Origin: Luteibacter sp. UNC138MFCol5.1
Lineage (GTDB): Bacteria > Pseudomonadota > Gammaproteobacteria > Xanthomonadales > Rhodanobacteraceae
DNA: 64,000 nt
Reading direction: 5' to 3'
NCBI RefSeq assembly: GCF_900110505.1
Contig: NZ_FODZ01000004.1
Coordinates: 62,001-126,000 of the forward strand
This document shows positions 8,225 to 19,395 of the stretch, one piece after another. The notes beneath the pieces are model-generated. The model searched no databases and had not been told where the DNA came from. It saw only the letters and a list, made by a program, of their open reading frames with translations. Positions within the stretch are counted from its first letter, which is position 1. Each line of letters opens with the position of its first letter. The translations under genes and the position numbers were made by a program.

Positions 8225-9352
8225 CTACTTCAGCAATACCGGCCCCGCGCCGATCTTCACGCGGAGCAATTCGTAGGGCTGCTTGCGCTCGTCATTCCCC
8301 TCGTGGAACCCGGCCTGGCGATACAGCTGGTTGGCGGTGAAATACAGGTAGCCGTCCGTGCCGACCGAGAGCGTGTCCGGCCAGAGAATGCGCGGATCGG
8401 TGACCAGCGTGTCCCACTTGCCGCCAGCGTAGCGGCGGATGGCGTTGTGCTCGTAGTCGCCGCCATAGATGCGGCCCGCGTCGTCTTCGGCCAGACCGTC
8501 GGAAGCCCCCTTCATGCCGAGGTCCACGATCGATCTGGCGAGTTCGGCATCCGGGATCGTCTCGTCGCGCAGCAACGCCGTCGGCACGCTGAAGAGATGG
8601 CGGCTGGATAGGGCGCAGTAGTAGAGCGTGCTGCCGTCGGCGGAGATGGCGATACCGTCGCTGGCGACGAGCCACGGAGTCGGCTTGCCGCCCGCGGGAC
8701 GGCTCATGAGCGGCTTGCCTTCGATGACCGGCACGAAGCCCTTGTCAGGGCTCGTACTCGGGTGACCACTCAGACGGCGGATGGCGTGGCCGGAATCGAG
8801 GTCCACGACGATGAGGCCACCGGGTCCCTTGATCGAGCTATCGGTGATGTAGGCGACGCCAGCCTTGCCGACGCGCAGATCGAAACGCACGTCGTTGACG
8901 TACGTGGTGGGCAGCACGACGTCCTGGTCGAGGACGATCGTCTTGACGACTTTGTCGGTCGCGAGGTCGACCGCGACCAGCTTCGCGCCACCCGGGATCG
9001 GCGCGGTGAACCCAGGGGCACCGGTGTCGAGGATCCACAGCCGGTTGGCGGCATCCGCGACCACGCTCTGCACGCTGATAAGCGTGGCGGTGGCATGGGC
9101 CGGATCGGCATCGTTGAGCGCCTGCGACGGGTAGGCGGCGACTTTCCCGTCCTTGAGTTCGCCGACGGTGAACGCCGGCTTGTCCCCCCACTGCGGAAAG
9201 TTGACGAAGATGCGGCCGCCCGGCGAGACGGTGACACCGGTCGGCATCGGGCCACGGAAGGTGGCGACGCGCTCGACGACCGGGGCCGGCGCATCGGCCG
9301 CCATCGCGCCGAACGGGGCGACCATCAGGGTGGCGAGCAGGAGGGTTTTCAT
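8225..9352 (-). CDS. Exported major royal jelly protein/yellow-family protein
   Basis: 375-aa exported protein. MKTLLLATLMVAPFGAMA is a clear signal peptide, so the ATG at 9352 was chosen over the ORF limit at 9433. The mature part is a six-bladed-propeller-like sequence of the MRJP/yellow family: GVTVSPGGRIFVNFPQWGD, VADAANRLWILDTGAP, VNDVRFDLRVGKAGVAYITDSS, DGIAISADGSTLYYCALSSRHLFSVP, and GYLYFTANQLYRQAGFHEGND near the end. Bacterial members are poorly characterised; a small-molecule-binding or lactonase-like role is usually suggested. It follows the two minus-strand genes 9473-10803 with a 120-nt gap and may be co-transcribed. Confidence 0.85.
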   Translation of the reverse strand: MKTLLLATLMVAPFGAMAADAPAPVVERVATFRGPMPTGVTVSPGGRIFVNFPQWGDKPAFTVGELKDGKVAAYPSQALNDADPAHATATLISVQSVVADAANRLWILDTGAPGFTAPIPGGAKLVAVDLATDKVVKTIVLDQDVVLPTTYVNDVRFDLRVGKAGVAYITDSSIKGPGGLIVVDLDSGHAIRRLSGHPSTSPDKGFVPVIEGKPLMSRPAGGKPTPWLVASDGIAISADGSTLYYCALSSRHLFSVPTALLRDETIPDAELARSIVDLGMKGASDGLAEDDAGRIYGGDYEHNAIRRYAGGKWDTLVTDPRILWPDTLSVGTDGYLYFTANQLYRQAGFHEGNDERKQPYELLRVKIGAGPVLLK

Positions 9353-9472
9353 CGCATGTGTCTCATCAGGCGGCAGGTGCACGTAGCGTGCGACCTGGCC
9401 GCGCTGGGAGAAACGCGGAGCGGGGCGAAACACTTTCGCGATTTCGGGGAAGATGGCCTCCGCTGGGCTGGA

Positions 9473-9805
9473 TCAGCCCAGCGGTCCGAACTCGCCCCAT
9501 ATCTGGATGGGCGTGTCCCAGGTCACCTCTACGCGATCGATCAGCGGCCGGCTCGCCTCGAGGTACGCCTTGCGATACGGCCGCGTGCCCTGCGTCATGG
9601 CGAACTCCTCGCGCGTACCGCGCCAGAGTTCGTATAGCGTGAGTTCGAGCGGCCGTTCGGGCGAACGATGCAGGATCGCCGTGATGAAGTCGTCCTCGCG
9701 GGCACACAGGTTGAGGATGTCGCGTATGTGTCCGAGTAGCTCGTCGGTCCTGCCTTCCTTGATCACGTAGTGAAGATGCAGCGACGTGCTGGGAGCGTGG
9801 ATCAT
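9473..9805 (-). CDS. ABM/dimeric alpha-beta barrel protein, putative quinol monooxygenase
   Basis: 110-aa protein fitting the antibiotic-biosynthesis-monooxygenase (ABM) fold: a beta strand (LHLHYVIKEGR), a helix (DELLGHIRDILNLC), ITAILHRSPERPLELTLYELWRGTREEFAMTQGTRPYRKAYLEASRPLI. Such proteins act as cofactor-free quinol monooxygenases or binding dimers. The start overlaps the stop of the upstream VOC-SnoaL gene by ATGA, so the two are translationally coupled and probably work on the same compound. Confidence 0.7.
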   Translation of the reverse strand: MIHAPSTSLHLHYVIKEGRTDELLGHIRDILNLCAREDDFITAILHRSPERPLELTLYELWRGTREEFAMTQGTRPYRKAYLEASRPLIDRVEVTWDTPIQIWGEFGPLG

Positions 9806-10803
9806 GGGGTGCTCCTCGCCTTACCCTGCGGACCGGGGCCGAGGAAGACGATGGTGGACGCGATCTTCCCGTCCACCAGTGTCAGGATGTCTTCGCCGCT
9901 GATCTTCGCTGGCTGCGCGGCCGGCCCGAAGGTCCATTTCACGCGCACGCTGCCGTTCTGGATCGTGGCGGGGCCGACGACACGAAAACGGAAGCCCCGA
10001 TTGGCGGCCTGCAGTTTGCCTACGAGGTCGTTCAGCCCGCGCTTGCCTTCGATCAGGCCTTCGGGGTCGTTGAACACGGTGTCGTCGGCGTAATAGCGGT
10101 CGATCGTCTTCGCCCGGCTGTCGGCATTCGTGTCGTTGAGCATCGCGACGTAGTGCGTCACGACCTCATCGACGACGGTGCGATCGAGCGACACCGGACC
10201 CGCCTTGACCGGGGCCCTCCACAGCTGCACGCCTGCGGTGGCTTCGCCCGCCTGGCCCTGCGGATAGCTCACAAGCTCCATCTTCGAACCCCACGGCGTG
10301 AGGAAGTACACCCAGGTATTGCCGGCCGCCGGCCCCTGCGTCATGCGGATGGGATCGGTCAGCACCTTGATGCCCTTCGCGCGCAAGGAGGCGACGGCCT
10401 TGTCGATGTCGTCGGTATACAGGGCGATGTGCGACGCGCCGATATCGTCGTAGAACGGCTGCTCACGCGAGGCGTGCGGCGAGTCGTACTGGAAGAGTTC
10501 GATGTTCGCGCCGTCGCCGGCGCGCAGCATGCGGATGCTCTTGACCTTCGCATCGTCGTGCATGTGGAAGGTGCGACGGAATCCCGCATCGACCGGAATG
10601 TCGCGCATCTCGGTCACGGGGACGAAGCCGAACGTGTCCGCGAAGAAGCGGCTCGCCGCTTCCACGTCGGGCACGTTGATGCCCACGTGATCGACGCCGC
10701 GCACGTCGACGGCGGGCGCGGGCGATGCGGTAGCGAAGCCGGACACGGGAGCGAGCGAAAGGAACGCGGTCGCGATTGCGACCGACAGGAGACGGTGGGT
10801 CAT
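9802..10803 (-). CDS. Exported VOC (glyoxalase-like) and SnoaL-like fusion protein
   Basis: 333-aa exported protein. Residues 1-27 (MTHRLLSVAIATAFLSLAPVSGFATA) are a signal peptide. Residues about 37-180 form a vicinal-oxygen-chelate unit (GVDHVGINVPDVEAASRFFADTFGF ... SHIALYTDDIDKAVASLRAKGIK ... WVYFLTPWGSKMELVSYP), with His/Glu positions that could hold a metal. Residues about 205-325 look like a SnoaL/NTF2 fold (VVDEVVTHYVAMLNDTNADSRAKTIDRYYADDTVFNDP). A secreted fusion of these folds is uncommon. It is coupled to the ABM gene and followed by the royal-jelly-like gene, suggesting a periplasmic small-molecule (phenolic or lactone) conversion; this is inference. Confidence 0.8.
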   Translation of the reverse strand: MTHRLLSVAIATAFLSLAPVSGFATASPAPAVDVRGVDHVGINVPDVEAASRFFADTFGFVPVTEMRDIPVDAGFRRTFHMHDDAKVKSIRMLRAGDGANIELFQYDSPHASREQPFYDDIGASHIALYTDDIDKAVASLRAKGIKVLTDPIRMTQGPAAGNTWVYFLTPWGSKMELVSYPQGQAGEATAGVQLWRAPVKAGPVSLDRTVVDEVVTHYVAMLNDTNADSRAKTIDRYYADDTVFNDPEGLIEGKRGLNDLVGKLQAANRGFRFRVVGPATIQNGSVRVKWTFGPAAQPAKISGEDILTLVDGKIASTIVFLGPGPQGKARSTP

Positions 10804-10941
10804 TGCAGGGCTCTTGAGGATGGGGCCCGGCGAGATGGCCGGTCGTGCCCCGATGGATCCATTGTTGCCAGATCCGTTCGCTGCTCAATGAACGTTCCTG
10901 CGGTTTGGGTCTGATCCTGCGGCGGCGAGGGTCTTACCCTG

Positions 10942-11202
10942 TTAGCGGGCCGGGAATGCCCGGCCACGGCGCAGGCGGATGGGGCCACGGCCTAAATCGT
11001 CCGGCTCGAGCTGCCGCTCGCCCCGGGTGATGACGATGCGCCCGTCACGCGCCAGGTCCGAAGCCTCGTCGCGGACCCGGGGCATGAGCGCGCGCCACGC
11101 CGTTTCGTCGTCGGCGAGGGCGCGTGCCACGTCCGACGGGCAGATGGAGGCCTCGGGAGTGCGTGCGTCGAGAAGGCGCACGATGGTCGCGGCGATGTCC
11201 AT
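10942..11202 (-). CDS. DUF3253 domain protein
   Basis: 86-aa protein. The ATG at 11202 starts MDIAATIVRLLDAR; the ORF is open to 11253, but the first 17 residues are not conserved-looking. The core TPEASICPSDVARAL, LMPRVRDEASDLARDGRIVITRGE and GPIRLRRG is the DUF3253 pattern, a short winged-helix-like domain common in proteobacteria and often near stress or redox genes. Function is unknown; DNA binding is possible from the fold. Confidence 0.8.
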   Translation of the reverse strand: MDIAATIVRLLDARTPEASICPSDVARALADDETAWRALMPRVRDEASDLARDGRIVITRGERQLEPDDLGRGPIRLRRGRAFPAR

Positions 11203-11268
11203 GCGCGGGAGGCTAGATGGCCTACCGTGAGGAACGCGTCGAACCGCGACCATCGGGTGCGTGCGCGG

Positions 11269-12030
11269 TCAGCCCACCGGGATCGGGTTGTCGACGAGCA
11301 TCTGGTTGAACTCGGCGATCAGCTTGTATTCGCCCGTGCCAGGGTTGTCGCGAAGCGCCCGGATGCCGTCGACGATGATCTCCTGCTCGCCGGCGCCCAG
11401 CTGGCGGATGGTGTCCTCGATGTATGCGTCGAGGGGCATCGCGCGCGGGTCGCCGCTCTTGTGGATGAGGTCGGTGTCGACCCACGGCGGGGCGATCTCG
11501 ATGACTTCGACCGAGGTGTCGCGCAGCGCGAAGCGTTGGGTCTGGGTGTACGAGTGCAGCGCCGCCTTGCCGGCCGAATAGACCGCGTTACCGGCGAGCG
11601 GCATGAACGACACCACCGACGTGTTGTGGATGATCGTCGCCGACGGCTGGGCCTTCAGGTGTTCGATCAAGGCGGACGTCATGCGGATCGGGCCGAGGAG
11701 ATTCGTCGTCAGGATGTTGAGCGTGACGGCATCGTCGATGACCGAAGCCGGATCGTCGAACGGCATGAGGCCCGCGTTGTTGATCAGCACGTTGAGCGTG
11801 GGATGGTTCGTCTTCAGCCACGACGCGACGGAGGCGATGCTGTCCGGCGAGGTGATGTCGAGCTCGATGCCCTGCATGCCGGGGTTGGCCGCGGTGACTT
11901 CGTCGAGGAGGTGCTTGCGGCGGCCGCTGATGATGACCTGGTTACCGAGGCGATGAAGCGCTTCGGCGAGGCCGCGGCCGATGCCGGACGTCGCGCCGGT
12001 GATGAAAACGGTGTTTCCTGACAGCTTCAT
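11269..12030 (-). CDS. Short-chain dehydrogenase, DltE-like
   Basis: 253-aa SDR starting MKLSGNTVFITGATSGIGRGLAEALHRLG. Motifs: TGATSGIG cofactor loop, NNAGLMPF, and catalytic YSAGKAALHSYTQTQRFAL preceded by NTSVVSF. The long C-terminal tail (WVDTDLIHKSGDPRAMPLDAYIEDTI ... EYKLIAEFNQMLVDNP) matches the group often annotated DltE although not tied to D-alanylation. The start at 12030 was chosen because the open frame upstream is arginine/alanine-rich noise. Substrate unknown. It is divergent from the gene at 12225. Confidence 0.87.
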   Translation of the reverse strand: MKLSGNTVFITGATSGIGRGLAEALHRLGNQVIISGRRKHLLDEVTAANPGMQGIELDITSPDSIASVASWLKTNHPTLNVLINNAGLMPFDDPASVIDDAVTLNILTTNLLGPIRMTSALIEHLKAQPSATIIHNTSVVSFMPLAGNAVYSAGKAALHSYTQTQRFALRDTSVEVIEIAPPWVDTDLIHKSGDPRAMPLDAYIEDTIRQLGAGEQEIIVDGIRALRDNPGTGEYKLIAEFNQMLVDNPIPVG

Positions 12031-12224
12031 GGTGTGCTCCGGATGCGGGTAGAAGTGCGCGACGAATGCCGTCGCCGCCTCGCCCCGTTGTAAGGGCGGC
12101 GCGTCCGCGGCCAAGGACGAAAAAGCCTCGTTTCCGGACATGCGGCTGGTCGGCGCATGGCGGTGCAAGCGCCGCCGTGTTCCACCGACTAACGTGGCCG
12201 CGGTTCCCCTCACCGAGATACGCG

Positions 12225-12944
12225 ATGAAGACGCTCGTCCAGGACATCCTCGCCGCCCATGGCGGACTCGATACGTGGCGCCGGTTTCGCCAGGCGAGCG
12301 CGACGCTCGATCAGGGCGGGGCGCTCTGGGGGCTGAAGGGCAAGGCGGGCGTGCTCGATCGCACGACGGTGACCGTGGCCACCGACGCGCAGTGGGCGGC
12401 CCATGCGCCGTTCGGCGAGGTCGCGGCGCGTAGCGACTTCACGACGCGGCGTATCGCCTTGCTCGACGCCGACGAGCGCGTGCTCGACTCGCTCGACGAC
12501 CCGCGCCGGTCGTTCGCGGGACATACGCTCGAAACGCCGTGGAGCGACCTGCAACTGGCGTTCTTCGCGGGCTGCGCCATGTGGACGTACCTCAACACGC
12601 CGTTCCTGCTGGCGTGGGAGGGGGTCGAGTGGGAAGACGCCGGCGCGTGGGACGAGAACGGCGAGACGTGGCGGAAGCTCATCGTCCGCTACCCGGCGTC
12701 GCTGGAGGTCTTCAGCGAGGTCCAGGCGATCTATGTCGGCCCGGACCTGCTGGTGCGCCGACTCGATTACGACGTCGAGATCGCGGGCCATACGCCCGGT
12801 GCGCATTACGTTTCCGATTACACCACGGTGTCGGGCATCCGCATCCCGACGAAGCGCCGCATCTATCCGCGTCAGCCGGACGGCCAGCGCGTCGCCGACC
12901 TGCTCGTGGTGTCGATCGACCTTTCGGACATCAGGCTGAGCTGA
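12225..12944 (+). CDS. Conserved hypothetical protein
   Basis: 239-aa soluble protein starting MKTLVQDILAAHGGLDTWRRFRQASATLDQGGALWGLKGK. It has no signal peptide or membrane span. The layout (short helical start, then antiparallel beta strands such as TTVTVATDAQW, SLEVFSEVQAIYVGPDLLVRRLDYDVEIAG, and an SDYTTVSGIRIPTKRRIYP stretch) recalls the LolA/outer-membrane-lipoprotein-sorting-like half-barrel, but I cannot assign it. The start was chosen over 12066 because the extra 53 residues are low-complexity. Confidence 0.75.
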   Translation: MKTLVQDILAAHGGLDTWRRFRQASATLDQGGALWGLKGKAGVLDRTTVTVATDAQWAAHAPFGEVAARSDFTTRRIALLDADERVLDSLDDPRRSFAGHTLETPWSDLQLAFFAGCAMWTYLNTPFLLAWEGVEWEDAGAWDENGETWRKLIVRYPASLEVFSEVQAIYVGPDLLVRRLDYDVEIAGHTPGAHYVSDYTTVSGIRIPTKRRIYPRQPDGQRVADLLVVSIDLSDIRLS

Positions 12945-12965
12945 GAGCCCGGCTGCGTCCCGCGA

Positions 12966-13715
12966 TCAGGCGGCGAAGCCGCCATCGATCATCAGGCTCG
13001 CGCCGGTGATGTTGCCCGCTTCCGGGCCCGCGAGGTAGGCGACGAAGCTGGCGACCTCATCGGCATGGCCATAGCGGCCGGTGGCGAGCATCGGGATCAG
13101 CCCTGCGGCCATCGGGCCCTTGGCGGGATTCATGTCGGTGTCGATCGGACCGGGCTGCACCACGTTGACCGTGATGCCCCTCGGGCCGAGGTCGCGCGCG
13201 GTGCCCTGCGCCAGGCCCTGCAACGCCGACTTGCTCATGGCGTACACCGCGCCACCGGCGAACGGCATGCGCTCGGCGTTGGTGCTGCCGATGTGGATGA
13301 TGCGACCGCCGTTGGCCATCACACGTGCCGCGGCACGGCTGGCGATGACGGCGGCGCGCACGTTCACGGCGATCGTGCGATCGATGTCCTCCGTCGTGAA
13401 TTCGTCGATCGGGGCGATCGCGAGGACGCCCGCGTTGTTGACCAGGATGTCGAACGAACCGAAGGTTTCCTTCGTCGTCGCCACCGCGCGTTCGATGGCG
13501 TCGTCGTTCGCGCTGTCCGCCTGGATGGCGATGGCGCGCCCGCCGGCACGGGTGATGTCGTCGACGACGGCATTGGCCGCGTCGGCGCCCTGCACGTAGG
13601 TCAGTGCGACCGAGGCACCGCCGGCGGCGAGGCGACGGGCGATGGCGGCGCCGATGCCGCGCGAACCGCCGAGGACGAGGGCGCTCTTGCCCTGGATCGA
13701 ATTGAGGTCGTTCAT
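12966..13715 (-). CDS. Short-chain dehydrogenase, FabG-like
   Basis: 249-aa SDR: GSRGIGAAIARRLAAGGASVAL near the start, NNAGVLAIAPIDEF, catalytic YAMSKSALQGLAQGTARDLGPRGITVNVVQPGPIDTDMNP, and the end NITGASLMIDGGFAA. It belongs to the FabG-like group that includes 3-oxoacyl and polyketide ketoreductases and many xenobiotic reductases. The ATG at 13715 gives MNDLNSIQGKSALVLGG. It is divergent from a LysR regulator at 13829, which probably controls it. Confidence 0.88.
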   Translation of the reverse strand: MNDLNSIQGKSALVLGGSRGIGAAIARRLAAGGASVALTYVQGADAANAVVDDITRAGGRAIAIQADSANDDAIERAVATTKETFGSFDILVNNAGVLAIAPIDEFTTEDIDRTIAVNVRAAVIASRAAARVMANGGRIIHIGSTNAERMPFAGGAVYAMSKSALQGLAQGTARDLGPRGITVNVVQPGPIDTDMNPAKGPMAAGLIPMLATGRYGHADEVASFVAYLAGPEAGNITGASLMIDGGFAA

Positions 13716-13828
13716 GGCTTTGCTCCTGTGGGTGAGTGGATGGCGGTGCAAAGTTAGTCCTCGGTCGCGCCAACCGGTAGTCGCGTTTCGGTCGTTTCAT
13801 TCGATCCGATCGGTTTACTATCGGTGCC

Positions 13829-14767
13829 ATGGACACCCTCAACGGCATCGCCAGTTTCGTCCGCAGCGCCGAATCGGGCAGCTTCGCCGCGGCGGCCCGC
13901 GCGCTCGGACTGACGCCCGCCGCCGTGGGCAAGAACGTGGCGCGGCTGGAAGCCGAACTGGGCGTCCGCCTGTTCCAGCGCACCACCCGCCGCCTGGCGC
14001 TGACCGAAGCCGGCGAGGCGTTCCTCGGGGAAGTGCAGGGCAGTCTCGACCAGCTGCGCGGCGCCATGGCGAACGCGCGGGGCATGACGACGGGACCGGC
14101 CGGCGTGCTCCGCGTGGCGCTGCCGAACGCCTTCGGGCGCGAATACATCGTCCCGATGCTCGACGGGTTCCTTCGCGCCCATCCGGCGGTGACGGCCGAC
14201 TGGCGCTTCGACAACCGCCCGGTCGACCTGATCGCCGAGGGCTTCGACGTCGCGATCGGCGGCGGCTTCGATCTTCGGCCGGGCGTGGTCGCCAGGGCGA
14301 TCGTGCCGGCGCATCGCATCCTCGTCGCCTCGGCTGGTTTCATTCGAGAGGGAAAGGCCATCGCGGTCCCCGACGATCTGACCGGCCGCGAGGGCATCCT
14401 CATCCGCTCGCCGCAGACGGGCCGCATCCGCGACTGGGTGCTTTCGAACCGTTACGGGGCGGAGGCCCCGGTATCGCTCGATCGCCGCATCGTCTTCGAC
14501 GATCCGGATGCCGCCTGCCACGCGGCGGCGCTTGGCATGGGCATCGCGCTCGTGCCGGTTCAGTCGGCGCGCTCATGGATCGAGCGCGGCGCGCTTTCGC
14601 GCGTGCTTCCCGACTGGCGGGTGGATGGTGGTCACGTCTCGATTTACTACCCTGCGCAGAAGCTGCTCCCGGCGAAGACGCGACTCTTCATCGACCACGT
14701 CGTCGAATGCGTGCGCGAGAAGGACCTCGCCGCGCGGTTCTCCGCGTGGCATCCGGACGTCGTCTGA
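13829..14767 (+). CDS. LysR-family transcriptional regulator
   Basis: 312-aa regulator with an N-terminal winged helix (MDTLNGIASFVRSAESGSFAAAARALGLTPAAVGKNVARLEAELGVRLFQRTTRRLALTEAG) and a periplasmic-binding-like effector domain. It belongs to the CrgA-like LysR subgroup whose first line reads FVRSAESGSF. It is divergent from the FabG-like SDR; the 113-nt gap carries ATCGG repeats (CCGAT at 13806-13810, ATCGG at 13820-13824) close to the start codon that could be the binding site. Confidence 0.92.
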   Translation: MDTLNGIASFVRSAESGSFAAAARALGLTPAAVGKNVARLEAELGVRLFQRTTRRLALTEAGEAFLGEVQGSLDQLRGAMANARGMTTGPAGVLRVALPNAFGREYIVPMLDGFLRAHPAVTADWRFDNRPVDLIAEGFDVAIGGGFDLRPGVVARAIVPAHRILVASAGFIREGKAIAVPDDLTGREGILIRSPQTGRIRDWVLSNRYGAEAPVSLDRRIVFDDPDAACHAAALGMGIALVPVQSARSWIERGALSRVLPDWRVDGGHVSIYYPAQKLLPAKTRLFIDHVVECVREKDLAARFSAWHPDVV

Positions 14768-14888
14768 TGGTGCGAGACAAGTACTTTCAATCCCGCGACG
14801 CACCATCGCTGCCATAAAGGATCGCCGGATCGATGGGTTCCCGATGGCGAGTGTCGCCTCGACGTCGATCCCATAGAGGATCGTCGTC

Positions 14889-17153
<2,265 letters not shown>

Positions 17154-17165
17154 CGCGCGGCGCGG

Positions 17166-18731
17166 TCAGGGCGCCGGTTCGCCCTGGCCGCCGGATGCCC
17201 ATGCCGCGCCCAGCGTCGCGGCCTTCTCGCGAATGGCGGCGATCTGCGGATCGGAGAGCCGATCCAGCGAACGCCATTGCAGCGCCGCGCGCGGGTGGTG
17301 CCGGAAGCGTTCGCGATGGCGGTGGAGGAAATCCCAGTAGAGCGTCGTGAACGGACACGCCTCGTCGCCGGTGGCCTTCGAAGGATCGTAGCGACAGCCA
17401 TCGCAGTAATTGCTCATGCGCTGGATGTAGCGACCCGAGGCGGCATACGGCTTGGAGACCATCCGGCCGCCGTCGGCGAACTGACTCATGCCCAGCGTGT
17501 TGGGTGCCTCCACCCATTCCACGGCGTCCACGTAGATGGCGAGGTACCACTCGTGCACGAGGCGCGGCTCGACGCCGAGAAGCATCGCGAAGTTGCCGGT
17601 GACCATCAGGCGCTGGATGTGGTGCGCGTAGCCCGTGCGCAGCGTCTGCCCGATCGCTTCCTTCAGGCAGGCCATGTCGGTATCGCCGGTCCAGTAGAAG
17701 TCGGGCAGGGGGGCGTCGGCCTTCAGCGCATTGGATGCGAGCAACTTTTTCGGGGCGAGCCAGTAGACGCCGCGTACGAATTCGCGCCAGCCGATGACCT
17801 GGCGCACGAATCCTTCCACCGAGGCGAGGCTCGCCTCGCCGCGCGCGAAGCGCTCCAGCGCGGCGTCGACCACTTCCCGGGGCGAGAGGAGGCGGAGATT
17901 CATCGACGATGAAAGACGTGCGTGGTAAAGCCAGGGCTCGCCGGTCCACATGGCATCCTGCCATTGGCCGAACGCGGCCAGGCGACGATCGAGGAAGTCG
18001 GCGAGCGCGAGCCGCGCGTCGTCCCGGGTGACCGGCCAGTCGAACGCGTCCAGGCTTCCGGGGTGGTCCGGAAAGCATCCCGCGACGTCGTCCAGCGCCT
18101 CCCGCGTCGTCGCATCGGGCGCGAAGGCCTGCGGAGGCGGCAACCATCCCGGGCCCTGCTTGCCGAAGCTCTTGCGGTTCTCGGCGTCGAAGTTCCAGCG
18201 GCCGCCGACCGGCTTGCCCGCGTCCATCAGAACGCCGAGGCGCTGGCGCATCCAGCGGTAGAAGTGTTCCATGCGCAGCTGCGACTTGCCCTTCGCCCAG
18301 GTCGCGAAGTCGTCCGTCGACACCAGGAAGTGCCGGTCGGGGCGCTCGACGTAGTCGACGCCGCAGTCGCCCGCGGCCGCGCGGATGCCTTCGCGAAGGC
18401 GTTCCTCGCCCGGTTTGACGAGGACGACGCGGCGCGGACGGAGCGTCCTCAGCGATTCGGCAAGATGCGCGACGAGGTCATCGGGGCCGGCGTCGGTGAT
18501 ACGGGTATAGGACAGCGGGATGCCGTCGTCGCGAAGCGACGCCGCGAAGTGCCGCATGGCGGAGAGAAACAACGCCGTGCGCGCCTTGTGCGACCACACG
18601 TGCTCCGACTCGCCGCGCCGTTCCGCCATCCAGACGCGGTCGGTCGTGGCGTCGAAATCGTCGAACGCCTGCGAATCCCGGTTGAGCTGGTCGCCCAGGA
18701 TGACGACGAGGTGCCGGAGGCCCGAGGGCAT
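17166..18731 (-). CDS. phrB: FeS-containing (6-4) photolyase / bacterial cryptochrome
   Basis: 521-aa flavoprotein of the FeS-BCP/CryPro (PhrB) group, which repairs (6-4) DNA photoproducts and binds FAD, a lumazine antenna and a [4Fe-4S] cluster. It starts MPSGLRHLVVILGDQLNRDS. Four cysteines fit the cluster ligands: one in TDMACLKEAIGQ and three in SNYCDGCRYDPSKATGDEACPF. Other family blocks are HHIQRLMVTGNFAMLLGV and WVEAPNTLGMSQFADGG. It is the last gene of the ten-gene minus-strand operon, 7 nt after the ChrR-like gene, so its expression should follow the ECF sigma system. Confidence 0.92.
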   Translation of the reverse strand: MPSGLRHLVVILGDQLNRDSQAFDDFDATTDRVWMAERRGESEHVWSHKARTALFLSAMRHFAASLRDDGIPLSYTRITDAGPDDLVAHLAESLRTLRPRRVVLVKPGEERLREGIRAAAGDCGVDYVERPDRHFLVSTDDFATWAKGKSQLRMEHFYRWMRQRLGVLMDAGKPVGGRWNFDAENRKSFGKQGPGWLPPPQAFAPDATTREALDDVAGCFPDHPGSLDAFDWPVTRDDARLALADFLDRRLAAFGQWQDAMWTGEPWLYHARLSSSMNLRLLSPREVVDAALERFARGEASLASVEGFVRQVIGWREFVRGVYWLAPKKLLASNALKADAPLPDFYWTGDTDMACLKEAIGQTLRTGYAHHIQRLMVTGNFAMLLGVEPRLVHEWYLAIYVDAVEWVEAPNTLGMSQFADGGRMVSKPYAASGRYIQRMSNYCDGCRYDPSKATGDEACPFTTLYWDFLHRHRERFRHHPRAALQWRSLDRLSDPQIAAIREKAATLGAAWASGGQGEPAP

Positions 18732-18738
18732 GCGGAAC

Positions 18739-19395
18739 CTAGAGCCGCACGAAAGGCTGCAGCGCGCGTGCCATCCAGCCCGAGAAGCGCAACGGCGCAT
18801 CCGTCGCGGCGACGCAGATGCACGGCACGCCCGGCGCGGTCACCGGCTGGTGTTCGGTGTCCTCGTCGAGGTCGGCCACGTCGCCCGGCGCGAAGTGGCC
18901 GAGCGTATCGTCGTACGCCCCACGCAGGATCATCGTCAGTTCGCTGCCGCCATGCGTGTGCATGGGCAGGCTGCGCCCCGGTTTGACGCGCAGCAGCATC
19001 AGGTGCCCGTCGTCGGCGCCGTGGCTGCGGATGTGATGGATGCCCGGGCCGATCCACTTCCAGCGGAGGGCCTTGTAGGACGAGCCGAAATAAGGCCAGA
19101 GCGGTTCCGGCAGTTCGTCCGGATCGTGGCGCCACAACTCCGGCGGAGGCGTCGGCGTATCGGGTTCGGTGTGTTCGAGCTTCGCCAGCAGGCGCTCCGC
19201 GGCGCCCTCGGACAGTGCGAGCCCCTCCTGTTGCCCGAGCAGACCGCCGCCGATCGTGTCGGTGGCGCGCAGGCGATCGCGGCACAGATGGCAGACGCTC
19301 AGGTGCGCCGAGACCACGGCCGCGAAGGCGACCGATAGGCCGCCGGACGAATAGCCCATCAGCGTGACGATGTCGGGATGGTGGTGCGGGTTCAT
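18739..19395 (-). CDS. chrR: ChrR-family anti-sigma factor (cupin)
   Basis: 218-aa anti-sigma factor of the ChrR family. The N-terminal zinc-binding anti-sigma part has the HLSVCHLCRDR cysteine pair and upstream histidines (MNPHHHPDIV). The C-terminal half is a cupin (WKWIGPGIHHIRS ... MHTHGGSELTMILRGAYDDTLGHFAPGDVADL ... HQPVT). In Rhodobacter, ChrR releases its sigma factor when singlet oxygen or organic hydroperoxides appear. Its ATG overlaps the sigma-factor stop (ATGA), the standard arrangement of the pair. The ORF runs upstream, but the start is fixed by this overlap. Confidence 0.92.
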   Translation of the reverse strand: MNPHHHPDIVTLMGYSSGGLSVAFAAVVSAHLSVCHLCRDRLRATDTIGGGLLGQQEGLALSEGAAERLLAKLEHTEPDTPTPPPELWRHDPDELPEPLWPYFGSSYKALRWKWIGPGIHHIRSHGADDGHLMLLRVKPGRSLPMHTHGGSELTMILRGAYDDTLGHFAPGDVADLDEDTEHQPVTAPGVPCICVAATDAPLRFSGWMARALQPFVRL

